NCBI GenBank assembly: GCA_019925795.1
Contig: CM034300.1
Location: forward strand, 38,807,135 to 38,871,134
Direction: 5' to 3'
DNA length: 64,000 nucleotides
DNA from: Dendrobium chrysotoxum
Lineage: Eukaryota > Streptophyta > Magnoliopsida > Asparagales > Orchidaceae
The translations under genes were made by a program, and so were the position numbers. Below the pieces are notes generated by a model. That model was given only the letters and a program-made list of their open reading frames with translations. It did not search any database and was not told the DNA's origin. This document shows, piece by piece, positions 23,601 through 34,836 of this stretch. The first letter of the stretch is position 1, and the number at the start of each line of letters is the position of its first letter.

Positions 23601-26570
23601 GTGCAATAGAACATACAAGGATTAGAGTCAACCTGACTTTTATTACACAAGGAAATATGACTTCATGAATATATATATATACTAGAGATGGAGAGAGAAG
23701 TAATCCGCAGTGGAATTGCTAGAAATTTGTTCACTCTAAAAAAATAGAATAATGGTGCGAACCTCGCTCTTATAAACTTAGGGTTCTCTTAATTTTTCCT
23801 AAGGTAAATGGAACTTAATTTCCCCTTAGAGTACTATTAGGGTTTATTTAAATATGGGTTCTACTTCTTATGAGTGCAAGCCACATAGTTAATTATCCCT
23901 CGTAACGCAATAGAAGAGCACTCTCAATTAAGGATGAAATATATTTAACTTCATGCAAGGAGTGTAGAAATGTGCAACAATATTTTAGTTTTAGTTATGG
24001 GAGATGAAGATACACCCAATCAAGATCCCATGGTACTATCATCCCGGGGTATACTGTGGGTTTCAGTCTACAACCCTAATAACTATTGATTATCGTGTCC
24101 AGGGAATCTGATTAACAACCATAGGTTACCTCCTCTTAGGAATCCTAAGTAAACTAAAGTTAAGATATGTGGATTTTAATTTAGTTTAGTTTGGGTTGGG
24201 GCTTATGGATCTTTTTAAGAGTTTCTCATGTGATTTGGATTTGGGTAGGGGCTTATAACTTTCATTTGAAAGTAGCCCTAATAGTGGGTCTAACAGCTTC
24301 TATTAAAGGTGGCCCAAAGATTTTAGATATGAGTGGGTTTTATGGCTTCTATTAGAAGTAAACTGAAGATTTTTGGTTGGATAAGTCTTACGGCTTCCTT
24401 AGAAGTTGCCTAACGATGGGTCTTACGACTTAGCCTTGTAAACTAAGTGGCCCATATAGTGGGTCTTACAACCTAGCCCTTATAGATCATGATGTTTGAT
24501 TAAGGGGTCTAGGGTTATGTTATTACTTAAACATTTCCCTTAAAGGTCAAACTTATGGCTTCTATTAGAAGTTGTCAGGTGGTGGGTCTTACAACCTAGT
24601 TCTTATAAATAATGCTACCCAAGTGGTTTGAGTTTAGATCTAGGGCCGATCATTTAGAAGTTCCCTAATATGCAGGTCTTACAGCTTCACTTAAAAGTAG
24701 CCCATGTGTTAATTAGGGGTTAGAGGTTAAGTCATTTTACCTAAAGATTTTCTCTAAAGTTGGACTTATGGCTTTCAATGAAAGTAGACGGTTGGTGGGT
24801 CTTATAACATAGTTCTTATAAATAAGGCTGCCCATAGGGGTTTAATTATTTCGATATAAGGTCATTCATTTCGAAGTTCCCTAATGTGTGGGTCTTACTA
24901 CTTCACTTAGAAGTAGCCCATAATTTGTAGTTGTTCGCTAGTTTGACACTAGACTGTGGTTTTGACACCTACTTGCTAGCAGTTTCTTTTCTACTCTAGC
25001 TTTCGGTAGTATGCTTGTTGTTTATTTTGTGCTCGTAGTTTTTCGTACTACAGTAGTCTATAACTTGTTGTTTTTCAGCACTTTGTTCTACGTTTAGTAG
25101 TTAGATTTACTCTTTTTAGCATTAATTTAATCTTATTTGTTGATGTGCTAATTCTTGCCAGTTTACTTGCAGGTGCTCATAGTCAGCATATTAGAGAACT
25201 CTCAGGTGTAGAAGCTATTGTTGAGTTTGAGCTTATTTGTTGGAGAGTTGTGTTGTTTATGAGAGCTGGTTAGTAGCTTAAGTTGTTTCACCACTGTTTG
25301 AGAGCTGTCAATTATTTGGAGAGCCTTGGAGAGCTTGTGTTTGAGAGCTGCTCAGTAGCTTGTATTTAAGTTGATTGGATAGTGGAAACATTGATTCTTT
25401 GCATTGTTCTTTTATTTTAATTATATTAATGAGATTAATTAATTGGGTTTTAAGTTAAATTTTAAATTGTTCAACTCATTGATTTTAATTCCAAATGCAT
25501 TTCAAAATTAATTATGTTAAATTGGTTTTGTTCAATTTGTTAATTGAATTATATTTTTAAAATTGTTCAATTGGTTTAATTAAGGTTTTAATTTTATTTG
25601 AAGTTTTGATTTATAGTTTAATTTAAGGTGAAATTTGAGTTTGGAATTATTAAATTGTTTAAATTGATAATTAAATGAACTTGTTTTAAATTTAAAGTTA
25701 AGGTTTTAACTTTAAGATTTTGATTAAATCTTTCATTAATTGGTTTGTTATTTAAATTTTAGTTTTATTTTAAAGATTAGTTATTAGATTTTTCTTAATA
25801 ATTTTAAACTGGAAACCTAAATTCAAATGATTTTATTAATTAAGTTATTTTAAATTAATGAGTTCAATTAGTTAAACTTTAAATCGAAAATTTTTTGATT
25901 TTTAAATCAATTGTTTTATAAATCTTAAATTATTTTTTAAAGTTAAATTAATCCGTTATCTAGGTAGTTAATTAAATTTTACTAACTTATTCATTAAAGG
26001 TTTAGTTAAATTAGTTTGATCTTACTCTTTGTTAATTAATGAGGATATTTTGATTTAAATGATTTTGTTTAATAGATTAAATTAAGTTCTAAATTGGACT
26101 AACCAACTACTAGTCATTTGCTTAATTTTAAATGTGAGTTGTGTGTACAGAAATAATTTAAATGATTTAAATTAATTTAATATTGATTAAATTGGTTAAT
26201 TAAATCCAAGCTCAATTTAATTATTCTCCAATGTTCCTTGAAAAATTTGTCAAGCTTCTGATATCAATTTCATAACTTTTCTGGCAAAATTTTGACAGCC
26301 GGCCTCCTGGCATCCCCTTCCTACAAGGGGAGGTAGGGAAGGGCTCTTGCCCTTTTAACCCACCTAGCTAGAAAGACATTCGACAGCTGAGGGCTTCAGG
26401 ACGTTGTCCGGTCCCGAAAAGTTTATTTAGATCCTCTGATTGATGATTACTTTCAATGAGGTTACGAGAACCAGAGATTGCAAACACCTTCCTTCTTTTC
26501 TTTCTTATTAATAATAATTATCATTTAATTATTATTATTAATAATGCTTATTACTGATAGCAGCATACAT
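23601..26570 (-). other. Leader and possible LTR edge of the second gypsy relic
   Basis: This is noncoding. It begins with a region related to the leader of the first element, then the repeat array 24250-24930. From 25400 to about 26230 the sequence is extremely AT-rich, with many TTAATT words. At 26300-26400 lies a short GC-richer patch (CTACAAGGGGAGGTAGGGAAGG). By analogy with the first element (gag ATG to LTR about 3.4 kb), the 5' LTR of this relic would be expected to begin near 25400, but I cannot show it. Confidence 0.35.
24250..24930. repeat. Degenerate array of hairpin-containing repeats
   Basis: At least ten degenerate units share GTGGGTCTTAC followed by CTTC-TATTA-GAAG or related words and a CCC-containing tail (near 24290, 24336, 24385, 24417, 24459, 24550, 24580, 24675, 24765, 24797 and 24885). 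Many units contain a small inverted repeat (CTTCTATTAGAAG). Two neighbouring blocks starting near 24577 and 24797 repeat as a larger unit of about 220 bp. Confidence 0.7.
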
Positions 26571-26578
26571 TAATAATA

Positions 26579-26613
<35 letters not shown>

Positions 26614-26615
26614 TA
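26571..26615. repeat. (TAA)n microsatellite
   Basis: About 15 TAA triplets with one interruption (TAG near 26580). Neighbouring bases 26505-26545 are also rich in ATT/TAA, suggesting an older, longer tract. Confidence 0.9.
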
Positions 26616-27208
26616 AATGCCATATACTCTTCTTTCTAATGGATTTTCAGATAAGAAAGTAATACGCTCGGCTAAGGTTTGCGAAATGGATGTGTGCGGA
26701 AGGGCAGTGGATTCGAGTCTATTTTGGTCATCGAATTCAATCTAGCGTGGGCTTTGTATAGCTAAAGATAGACACAGACAAGCACCGACAAGCTCGACGA
26801 CGGGTGGAGGATCTATTCTATATACAGATGAGGATTGCAGCCAGAGTCATAGGTGTGTGTAGCCGCAGATGACAAACGAATAGGGAGAATTGGGAAAGGA
26901 GGTGCTCATTTGCATAAGGGTCAAGTAATGGGAAGAAATATCAGCTTTCTTGCAAAGATAGAGATGATTCGGAAGCAAAGGAAGTCGATGAATCGCTGCA
27001 CTTACAATTGATTATCTGTCGGAGGCGGATGAATGGTGCAGAACTTCAAGACAAGCCAAAATCAGAGAACTCTAACTCTTCTTGCAGTTAAAACTTCCGT
27101 CCGTGTGCATGTCCCACTTTCGCTAGCTTTTTTTTCAATGTGAATAAAGCAAACACTTATATCTGAAGATCATGGAGATGTGGGTGATCGTGCTTGTTCA
27201 TTTTTGAT
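26616..27208. other. Higher-complexity stretch without a recognised gene
   Basis: Composition here is more even and GC-richer than the surroundings, without obvious repeats. I found no open frame of useful length, no tRNA-like structure and no retroelement domain. It may be low-copy host DNA or an older repeat not recognised. It adjoins the (TA)n tract at the 3' end of the first LINE. Confidence 0.3.
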
Positions 27209-27229
27209 TATATATATATATATATATAT
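27209..27229. repeat. (TA)n tract at the 3' end of the first LINE
   Basis: A TA run of about 21 bp lies directly against the 3' end of the minus-strand LINE. A longer TA run abuts the other end of the element (34065-34125). Confidence 0.9.
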
Positions 27230-28219
27230 TAAAGGGAAACCCCAACAGTGGGGGCCTACGCTTTAATTCAGGAAAAAAATTACATGATCCTTAAAGAGGC
27301 CTCAAGCTTACTTACTACTCGAAAGAGCTACAAAAAGAAAATAAAATAAAAAACCTAAGAGATCAAGGCCTCTACTAATCAAAAGTATAGGAAACCCTAG
27401 GTACATTCTACGGTGCACACGTATGAGCACCCAAAAATAAGGAGAGCAACAAAAAGCGGCAACCAGCATCATAAGCTTCTCTAGTGCGATCTCTCTACAA
27501 ATACCTGCAAAGTAAAAATTATGCAAAAAGAGATAAAACCCAAGAAAGACATAATATAAATTAAGGTAGAGGATAATATACCAATCCCAGCAGTTATTAA
27601 CAAAATAATTTCTAATAAAGGTATACAAATTCCAGCAGTTATCCACTATAACCGAGAAAGTCCAGAAACCAAATAGATGAAAGCAGCAGCCACCCCAGGA
27701 AGGAGAACGAACCACCCAACCAGTAGGAATGAAAACCTTCACAAGAAACACGGGAAAAACACTAGCAACATAGCTCCTGCCCAACCAGCCACCAACACAA
27801 TAAAACTAAGACAGACATCAGGCAGAACAAAAATAAGTCACCACAATAGCCTCGGGGCAGGGCCACCCAAAATAATTCTACTCAGGAAGAAGCAGAAAAG
27901 AAAAACTAGAAGAGCAACTACCCACACCTAATAAGAAGCCAACCATAACACCCCAAGGAAAGCCCAACCAGCCTACAACGATAGCCAAATAGCACAACCC
28001 CGCAAACCTTGACTAGGTGGCCAAAATGAAGACCACAAGCCACCAAAAAACCACCATAGATCAGATATAACATACCAAGGAAATCCTTGAAAACCACCAT
28101 AATAATACCCAGCAACCTCACCAGAATAGGAGAACCTAGCAAACCAGCAGTGGACCACCCAGGCACCCAAAACGAACAGCACAACCAGTGACCAGAAAAC
28201 CCAAGAAACCCACAACCAA

Positions 28220-31200
28220 CTAAATATAAAATAAATAGATTAATTCCTAACATAAGGTAAACAAATTTTGTCCAATCATAAAAGGCCTTTTGAAGGAATA
28301 GGAACATTGGATTCCAAGAAATTAATGAAATAATCAATCCCAGAACCAAAATGAGCCAACCAATTGGCACAAGCATTAGCTTCTTTAAACACATGGTAGT
28401 AAGAAATATTGATATAAACCATAAAATGTTTAATATCCCTAACAGTATAAAAAACTTCAAAATTAGAAACAGAATAAACACCTTCAAAATTGCACTAAAA
28501 ATTATGAGTAGACTCAGCCTCAATACCAATATTAGAAATGCCAAGAGACATACAAATTCTCAACACATAAAGAATCACACTAAGAAAAGCCAGATGAAAA
28601 TTATCATTAAGAAAAGAACCCGCAAATGCAAGAATAACATTACCATGGCAATCCCTAATGAGGCCACCACACCCCCTGCTGTTAATCTCATTAGAAACAC
28701 CAACATTTAGCTTGAAGCAACCCAAAGCTGGTTTAACCCAGGAGACAAATTGAGGGTAAGAAGAAAGCAGAGGAGCCTCCAACCTGATACCTAAGTCAAT
28801 AGAAACATAATAATTTTAGAAACTTTTGGTAGGAAGAAAATTAACAGAAAACAAACTCAGCAATTTGTCTTTCACATTCTTAATAACCCTCTGAGAGACC
28901 ATTCTAATGCCATTAAAAAGAGAATTATTCCTCTCCATCCAAAGAAACCACAAAATAAGAGAAGGGATAACATTTCTAATATGGCCTTTAGAATTAATAA
29001 ACCAAACATTAAGAAGAGCATTAATTGACAAATTTTCATTAAAATAGTTTAATTTGAAGAGATCATCAAAATGACACCAAATTTTAACCGCAAGAGGCCC
29101 TGAAATAAAAACATAATGCGTACTCTCCATATGGTAACAACATTGACACTTAGACGGAAGAACAAAACCTCTTTTGATCAAGATATCTTCTATGGGAATG
29201 AATCTATGTAAAATTCTCCAAATAAAAGTGGCAACAGTAAGAGGGATGCTTCTATGCCACATCATTGAAAAATGCTAGTAACAACATTTTTAGTCCTAAA
29301 AACATGCCAAGCATCTTGTAATCTAAAAATCCCATCATTAGCTAAATTACATAATAAAATATCCTTAGACTCCAAATTCAAAGGAATATTGCAAATTTTT
29401 TGAATAATAAAGTCAGGGATCACATTAGCAAGCTTATCATAGTCCCAATAATTATCATTAATAAAATAATTTACCTTAACTGCAACAGTAGAGGTAGAAT
29501 TAATAAGAGAGTCAATGGATTGATTACCTAACCATTGATCCTGCCAAAAGAAAATGCTGCCACCTCCAAGACCCCAAGAGAGATGAGGCTCCACCTCCCA
29601 CTTAATCTTGCACAGCTTTTGCCAAACTTTAGAATCACCATTATTAAAAGAACAGGTAGTAGGATGCTTTACCACACAGTATTTGGAATACATAAATTTA
29701 TCCCACAAAGACAAGATACCATGAAAAGTAAACCATAATTTGAAGGAAAAAGTACGGGCCAAATCCACCATGCTTTTACTGCCCAGGTCCCCCTCCTTCA
29801 AAATCCCACAACACTTATCCCAGGAAGCCCAAGCAATTTTAGTGTTACTGTTAGAACCTTTCCAAAAAAAAAAAAAATATTAAGGATCTTATCAATTTTA
29901 TTGAACACCATTTTAGTGGGAAGCAAAGTTTGGAAAGAATAGACAGGGAGAGAACCAAGAACACTTTTAATGAGAGTTAGCCCACCTCTAAAGCTCAAGA
30001 AATTAGAATCCCAAGATAAGAGTTTATTCTGTACAGAAGTGATTAAATCATCAAATAAAAAAGATTTCTTTCTACCTTTAAAAACAGGAATACCAAGATA
30101 CTTAATAGGTAACTGCCATGCACAAAACCCGTAAGGTCTTTAATAGCCGTGATACGAGAATTAGACAACTTGTTAGAAACAATGAGACAACATTTCTAAT
30201 TGTTTAAAGAGAGGCCACTAACAGTTTGAAAATTGTGAAAGAAATCCAAAAGATTATTAATCTTATTACAAGATGCATTCATGAAGATAAAAAAATCATC
30301 AGCAAAACATAAATGAGATAGAGGAAAACCCTCTGGTCCTGAAATAGTAAGAGGGGTGGTTTTCAAAAAGATTAACAGGGCTTCTAGAAAGATAATCAAC
30401 TGTAATAATGAAAGAGCCGGAGACATAGGATCTCCCTGCCTTAAACCATGAGAAGATTTAAAGAAACCAGAGGTCTTGCCATAGATAATAATAGAAAAGA
30501 AAGAACCTTAAATACAATTTCTAATAAGGTTAATGAACGGCAAGTTAAAACCAAAAAGCTGCAAGATGTAATAAATGAATTGCCAACTAAAGTTATCATA
30601 GGCTTTAAAGATGTCAAGCTTGAAGATAATATTACCACCCCTCACCTTGAAATCCAATTCCTGGTACGATTCCTGGGCCAACAAAATGTTATCATAGATA
30701 GCATGACCTTTAACAAAGCCCATTTGGAAAGGAGAAATAATCTTAGGAAGAATAATAGTTAAACAATTCATAAAAATTTTTGAGATTAGTTTACTAAAAA
30801 AAGTGCAAAGACTAATAGGCCTAATGTCATTCCAATTGCTAGCATCATTATTCTTAGGGATGAGAATAATTGAAGTAGAAGCAAAAATTTAGGCAAAGCA
30901 TGACTAGTAAAAAACTCCAAAACTGCCTCATAACGATCATCCTTAATAATACTCTAAGCTTGTTGAAAAAAATTGGTAGTAAAACCTTCCAGACTAGTAA
31001 CAGAGTTACCATTCATGTAATAAACAATATCTTTTAAATCATCTAAAGAGGGAGGTTTGGTAAGCAAATCATTATCATCATGTGAGATGATATTGGGAAT
31101 AATAGCAGGGCTGTCAATATTTCTAGGGATAAAATCCTTGTTAAGCCGTTCTTGAAAATGTTGAACAGCCAACAAGGCAATTTCCTCAGCATTCTCAATA

Positions 31201-32343
31201 ACAGAATCATCCTCACAATTGATTTTATTAATGTAATTCGTAGCATATTTCTGTTTAACTAAAGCATGAAAATATTTTGGATTATTATCACCTTCCACCA
31301 GATGTTTAGCGACAGCTTTTTGTTTCCAAAAAGTTTCCTCATGAGCATGTAATTTAAAGAGACAATCCTTAGCCTCTCTAAGTAAAGCAAAATTAGCATC
31401 AGAAGGAGAGTTTTGACAAATAAGCTTAGCATTGTTAACATCCTCTTCAGTACTTAAGATATTAGAAAAGATATTTTTAAAGACATTGTGATTCCACCAA
31501 TTTAAAAGTTGTTTAAGCCTTTTCAATTCAAAGCCAAAATCTTTTGATGCAAATGATAGAATTATACGGATGTAAATGGGCATCCCAATTATTCTGAACA
31601 ACATTAAGAAAAGAGTCATGCTGTAACAACATATTTTGAAAGCAAAATTGAGGAAAAGAGTTCACATGTCTAATGTTAAGTGCAAGGAGTAAAGGAGAAT
31701 GATCAGAAAGAGTACAACTAAGATGCTCAACAAAAATGGAACTAAAAGCATTAATCCAGTTATCATTAAATAAAATACAATCCAGCCTTTTCCATAATTG
31801 CCCCTAGTTCCAAGTAAATTTATCACCAGAATAGTCAATATCATTGAGATTACAATCCATAATCATATTTTTAAAATCCTCCATAGAATGCAAAATAGGA
31901 GAAGACACCCCAATTCGCTCAGAGGGATTAGAGATGGCATTAAAATCACCCCCCACAAACCAAGTCAAATGACAAATGCTATGAAAGTCAGATAACTGCT
32001 CACAAAGAATTTTTCTAATCCCATGAGAGGAAGCAGCATAAATGAAATAAGCACAATAATTAAGATTTAAAACTTCAATGTTACAATGCAAAACTTGAGT
32101 AAAATTACCAAGAAAATCAATCCGATCTGAATCTTTCCAAAATAACCAAATTTTATTAGCACAATTCGCAGTTGCATGCTTAAAACCTAAAAATTTAGTA
32201 GTATTAAGTAAGTTAGAGACATTGACTAGAGGTTCAAGTTAAACAAGAATATAAATGTCATGGATATGACATAAATTCTTCACCCACAAGCGGGAAGAAG
32301 AACACCCAATACCCCTAACATTCCAAATGATAGATTTAAACAT
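28220..32343 (-). pseudogene. LINE ORF2: endonuclease-reverse transcriptase-RNase H relic
   Basis: The minus-strand ATG at 32343 starts MFKSIIWNVRGIG, the N-terminus of an apurinic-type endonuclease, followed by VGGDFNAI (near 31960) and the endonuclease end near 31700. The RT follows: PFQMGFVKGHAIYDNILLAQE and IIFKLDIFKAYDNFSW (30508-30771), then LCFADDFFIF with the FADD catalytic box intact (30196-30426). Then come the zf-RVT region (WGLGGGSIFFWQDQWLG, 29262-29801; KCQCCYHMEST, 28816-29265) and a plant-LINE RNase H (LGCFKLNVGVSN, GGLIRDCHGNV; HVFKEANACANWLAHFG near 28350-28400). The first RNase H Asp (normally LNVDGS) reads Gly. Frames change several times, so no intact protein can be made. 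Confidence 0.85.
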
Positions 32344-32359
32344 AATAAACAATGCTAAT

Positions 32360-33855
32360 GACTAGTATGTGAACGGGTATTTCTACCTGATTGTAAAATA
32401 TGGTTCTTTCTCTTTCTACCATGCTTATTTTGAGCTTTAATGAAACTAGTCTCATTGTCATCTTTAGCAAAGCATTTAGATGATAAGTCCAATTCATAAG
32501 TATTAGTAAAAACACACTATTATAAAGAGATGTAGAGCGCGACTTACAGTCTATAATCAAATCCTTTCCCTTAACCTTTTGGGGAAGCTCACCTTCTTCC
32601 AAAAATTCTCCATCCTCATTAGCATTACTATTCAAGCCAAGTTCTTCATTCTCTTTCTCAACCAAGGCTTTTTCCTTAGGCCTCAAGTTATTATCTCTAC
32701 TATTCCTTTCATTTTCAAACACATTTCCCTAATCATGAACAATATATAGAGAAGTATCAATATTAGAGGATTTGTTAGTAATTAACAAATAGTCCATAAC
32801 TGGCAATTTAGAGATAACATTATATAGAGGACAAGAATTAGTTATCCCTTGGTTCTCCAAGTTGTCACAATCATTGGGAGAACTAGCCAAAGTACTAATA
32901 GCATTAACCTACACACAGGGAGGAGCATCCATAATGGTAGGAACCAAAGAAATATGATTGGGGGGAGGGTCAATAAGTGCAGGTAAAGGAGCATCACCCA
33001 AATTGGAATTATTTCCTTCAATCTCAGTAGTAGGCAAATTATAATTCTGAATGCAAGGCCCATCATTTTGTTGAGATTGTTTGGACACAGCTTTATCTTT
33101 ACGAAGTTAAGGATGCAACCTAAAACATTCATTAACACTATGGCCATGCATTTTACCATGAGAACAAAATATAGAAAGATTTTCAAATTCCACTTTTTGG
33201 AAATATCCATTCAGCTTAGAACCTATCCAAACATCACTCGAGTATTTTTTAGAAACATCAAGTTCCACAAGAACACGGGCCACAGAGGGTTGAGAGGTAG
33301 AAGCAGTGGCTTGATCCATTTGTAAAGGTCTCCCAAAAATCAATGCAAGCCCAAACAAGATTTGAGAATGAAAAAAATGAAGTCTCAAGTTAGGGAATGA
33401 AATCGAAACCAGTGCAATAAGCGATTCTTCCCACACATCAAATTTTGGTGTCCATTTGAGAAGATGCATTTGGCACGCTTGAATATAGTAGGACCTTCTC
33501 GCAAAGATACAGCTATAATCAAGATCGTTCGTCAATTGGATCGCAATATGATGAGGGTCAAGAAAACCCACATGGAAGGCACCCAAGAGTTTCAAACTTA
33601 TAAAAAGTTTTCGGATAACGTCTAAATTAGGCCTACCCAAAATAAATTTACCAATAAGTGTAGCGCAAATGGGGAGGCCAACTGAGAGACCACCGAATCA
33701 TCGAACATAAGAGCTGGGCAACCCTTGAAAGAGGTGTGCACAAAGTTGAGCATAGGCATAGAAGAAGAAGAACCTGAAATGATATCCTTGAAGGACCGAG
33801 AATGGCCATCAGGGATGGAGGATAATGGGGGGTTAGACGACGACATAGTCATCAT
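32360..33855 (-). pseudogene. LINE ORF1: DUF4283-type nucleic-acid-binding protein relic
   Basis: The start at 33855 (MMTMSSSNPPLSSIPDGHSR) is shifted by one frame near 33640 from the main segment 33107-33640. That segment has the plant LINE ORF1 layout: a DUF4283-like core (NDLDYSCIFARRSYYIQACQ, LLKWTPKFDVWEESLIALV), FGRPLQMDQAT, and a CCHC knuckle. The knuckle reads CSHGKMHGHSVNEC, with Gly in place of the second Cys. The C-terminal part (32336-32722) is acidic (GEFLEEGELPQKVKGKD). ORF1 proteins bind the element RNA in a ribonucleoprotein. Stops and frameshifts make it a pseudogene. Confidence 0.8.
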
Positions 33856-34063
33856 CTTCCAAAGCCAAAAAATCGAAAAAAAAATCTAAAACAAAAGCCA
33901 CCGAAAGATCAAATGAAATCCAACGATTACAAATGTTAGATGGAAATCCAAACTGGATCGCCAGGAGATCGAAACCGGAGCACACGAATGGAAGCCCTAA
34001 ATCGCCCAGGAATTCCTAGAGAGCACCTAAAAGAAGAGCAAAACTATATGACTCTACTTTTGA

Positions 34064-34064
<1 letters not shown>

Positions 34065-34125
<61 letters not shown>
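34065..34125. repeat. (TA)n microsatellite at the 5' end of the first LINE
   Basis: A 61-bp TA run followed by TGTTTGTGTGTTTGTGTGTG. It abuts the presumed 5' end of the LINE. Confidence 0.95.
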
Positions 34126-34128
<3 letters not shown>

Positions 34129-34795
34129 TGTGTGTTTGTGTGTGTCCGAATTGAATTTGTTACATGCTTTAACAACTTGTAGTTCTTCTAATTTCCCTTT
34201 CATTCTTATATGTTTGCTAAATTTAAACATAAATACCAATGAATGTTGGTGTTGTACACACTAGTAGCTATGATAGCTATTTTTTGTAATGATTTTTTTT
34301 TCTGACTATCCAAAAAGAAATGGGATCTTATTGCTGTAGATGTGATAAGAGCATGTTAGGATTGCCCTTAAAAAAAATATGGTGTTGTCAAAGTAACTTT
34401 GACCAAATATAATGCTAATTCGTCATTTTTAAGATAGTGGCTTTATCCTCCATATAAAATCTATACAAATATAAAGGTGCTTTCTAGAAGATACTTTTAT
34501 ATCCATATTACACCTAAAATATTGTACCATTTTGCAAATGTATCAATATATGCCTTGAGAAATATGAAATAGAAATTTTAGGTAACCATGTATCTATTCC
34601 ATGAGAATTAGATTTTGATTGCCCTTTAGTTTTGCCATTTGGTTATCCAACAATGATAAGCAGAAATGGTCACTCTTGACTTAGATATAATTTGTCAATT
34701 AGGATTAGTTGCAATGAAGAGTTAATTTACAAATAATTCATTTGCACTTTAAAGTATGTATAGGAAATATGATTGTTCATTTCTTTTCTTCTTTT
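34126..34795. other. AT-rich spacer between the two LINEs
   Basis: I see no gene or recognisable repeat in this AT-rich stretch. Confidence 0.4.
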
Positions 34796-34836
34796 TTTAT
34801 AATAATTAATATTATTATTATTTCTTTTTGAACAAC

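Larger units (their letters stand above)
27230..34064 (-). mobile_element. L1-type LINE, nearly full length (~6.8 kb)
   Basis: This minus-strand non-LTR retrotransposon has a 5' UTR (33856-34064), ORF1 (about 33855-32360), ORF2 with endonuclease, reverse transcriptase, zf-RVT region and RNase H (32343 to about 28220), and a 3' UTR of about 1 kb (28219-27230). No clear poly(A) tail is seen; the 3' side passes into TTTAATATATA and a (TA)n tract. The long open frames in the 3' UTR (27308-27784, 27918-28544) arise from its biased base composition and are only coding where they overlap the RNase H end. Both ORFs contain frameshifts and stops. Confidence 0.85.

Noticed and set aside
24250..24930. 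CRISPR-like array
   Set aside because: Units are degenerate, with no constant repeat and no unique spacers, and this is eukaryotic retroelement DNA.
26680..26760. tRNA-like words (GTGGATTCGAGTC)
   Set aside because: A TpsiC-like word alone; no acceptor stem or D-arm pairs around it.
27308..28544. Long hydrophobic open frames on the minus strand (158 and 208 codons) resembling membrane proteins
   Set aside because: They lie in the LINE 3' UTR and the RNase H end. The Leu/Phe/Gly-rich look comes from T/G-biased sequence, and the frame overlaps the true RNase H end in a way that explains its length.
33940..34239. Open frames with long Tyr-Ile repeats on both strands
   Set aside because: They are translations of the (TA)n microsatellite.
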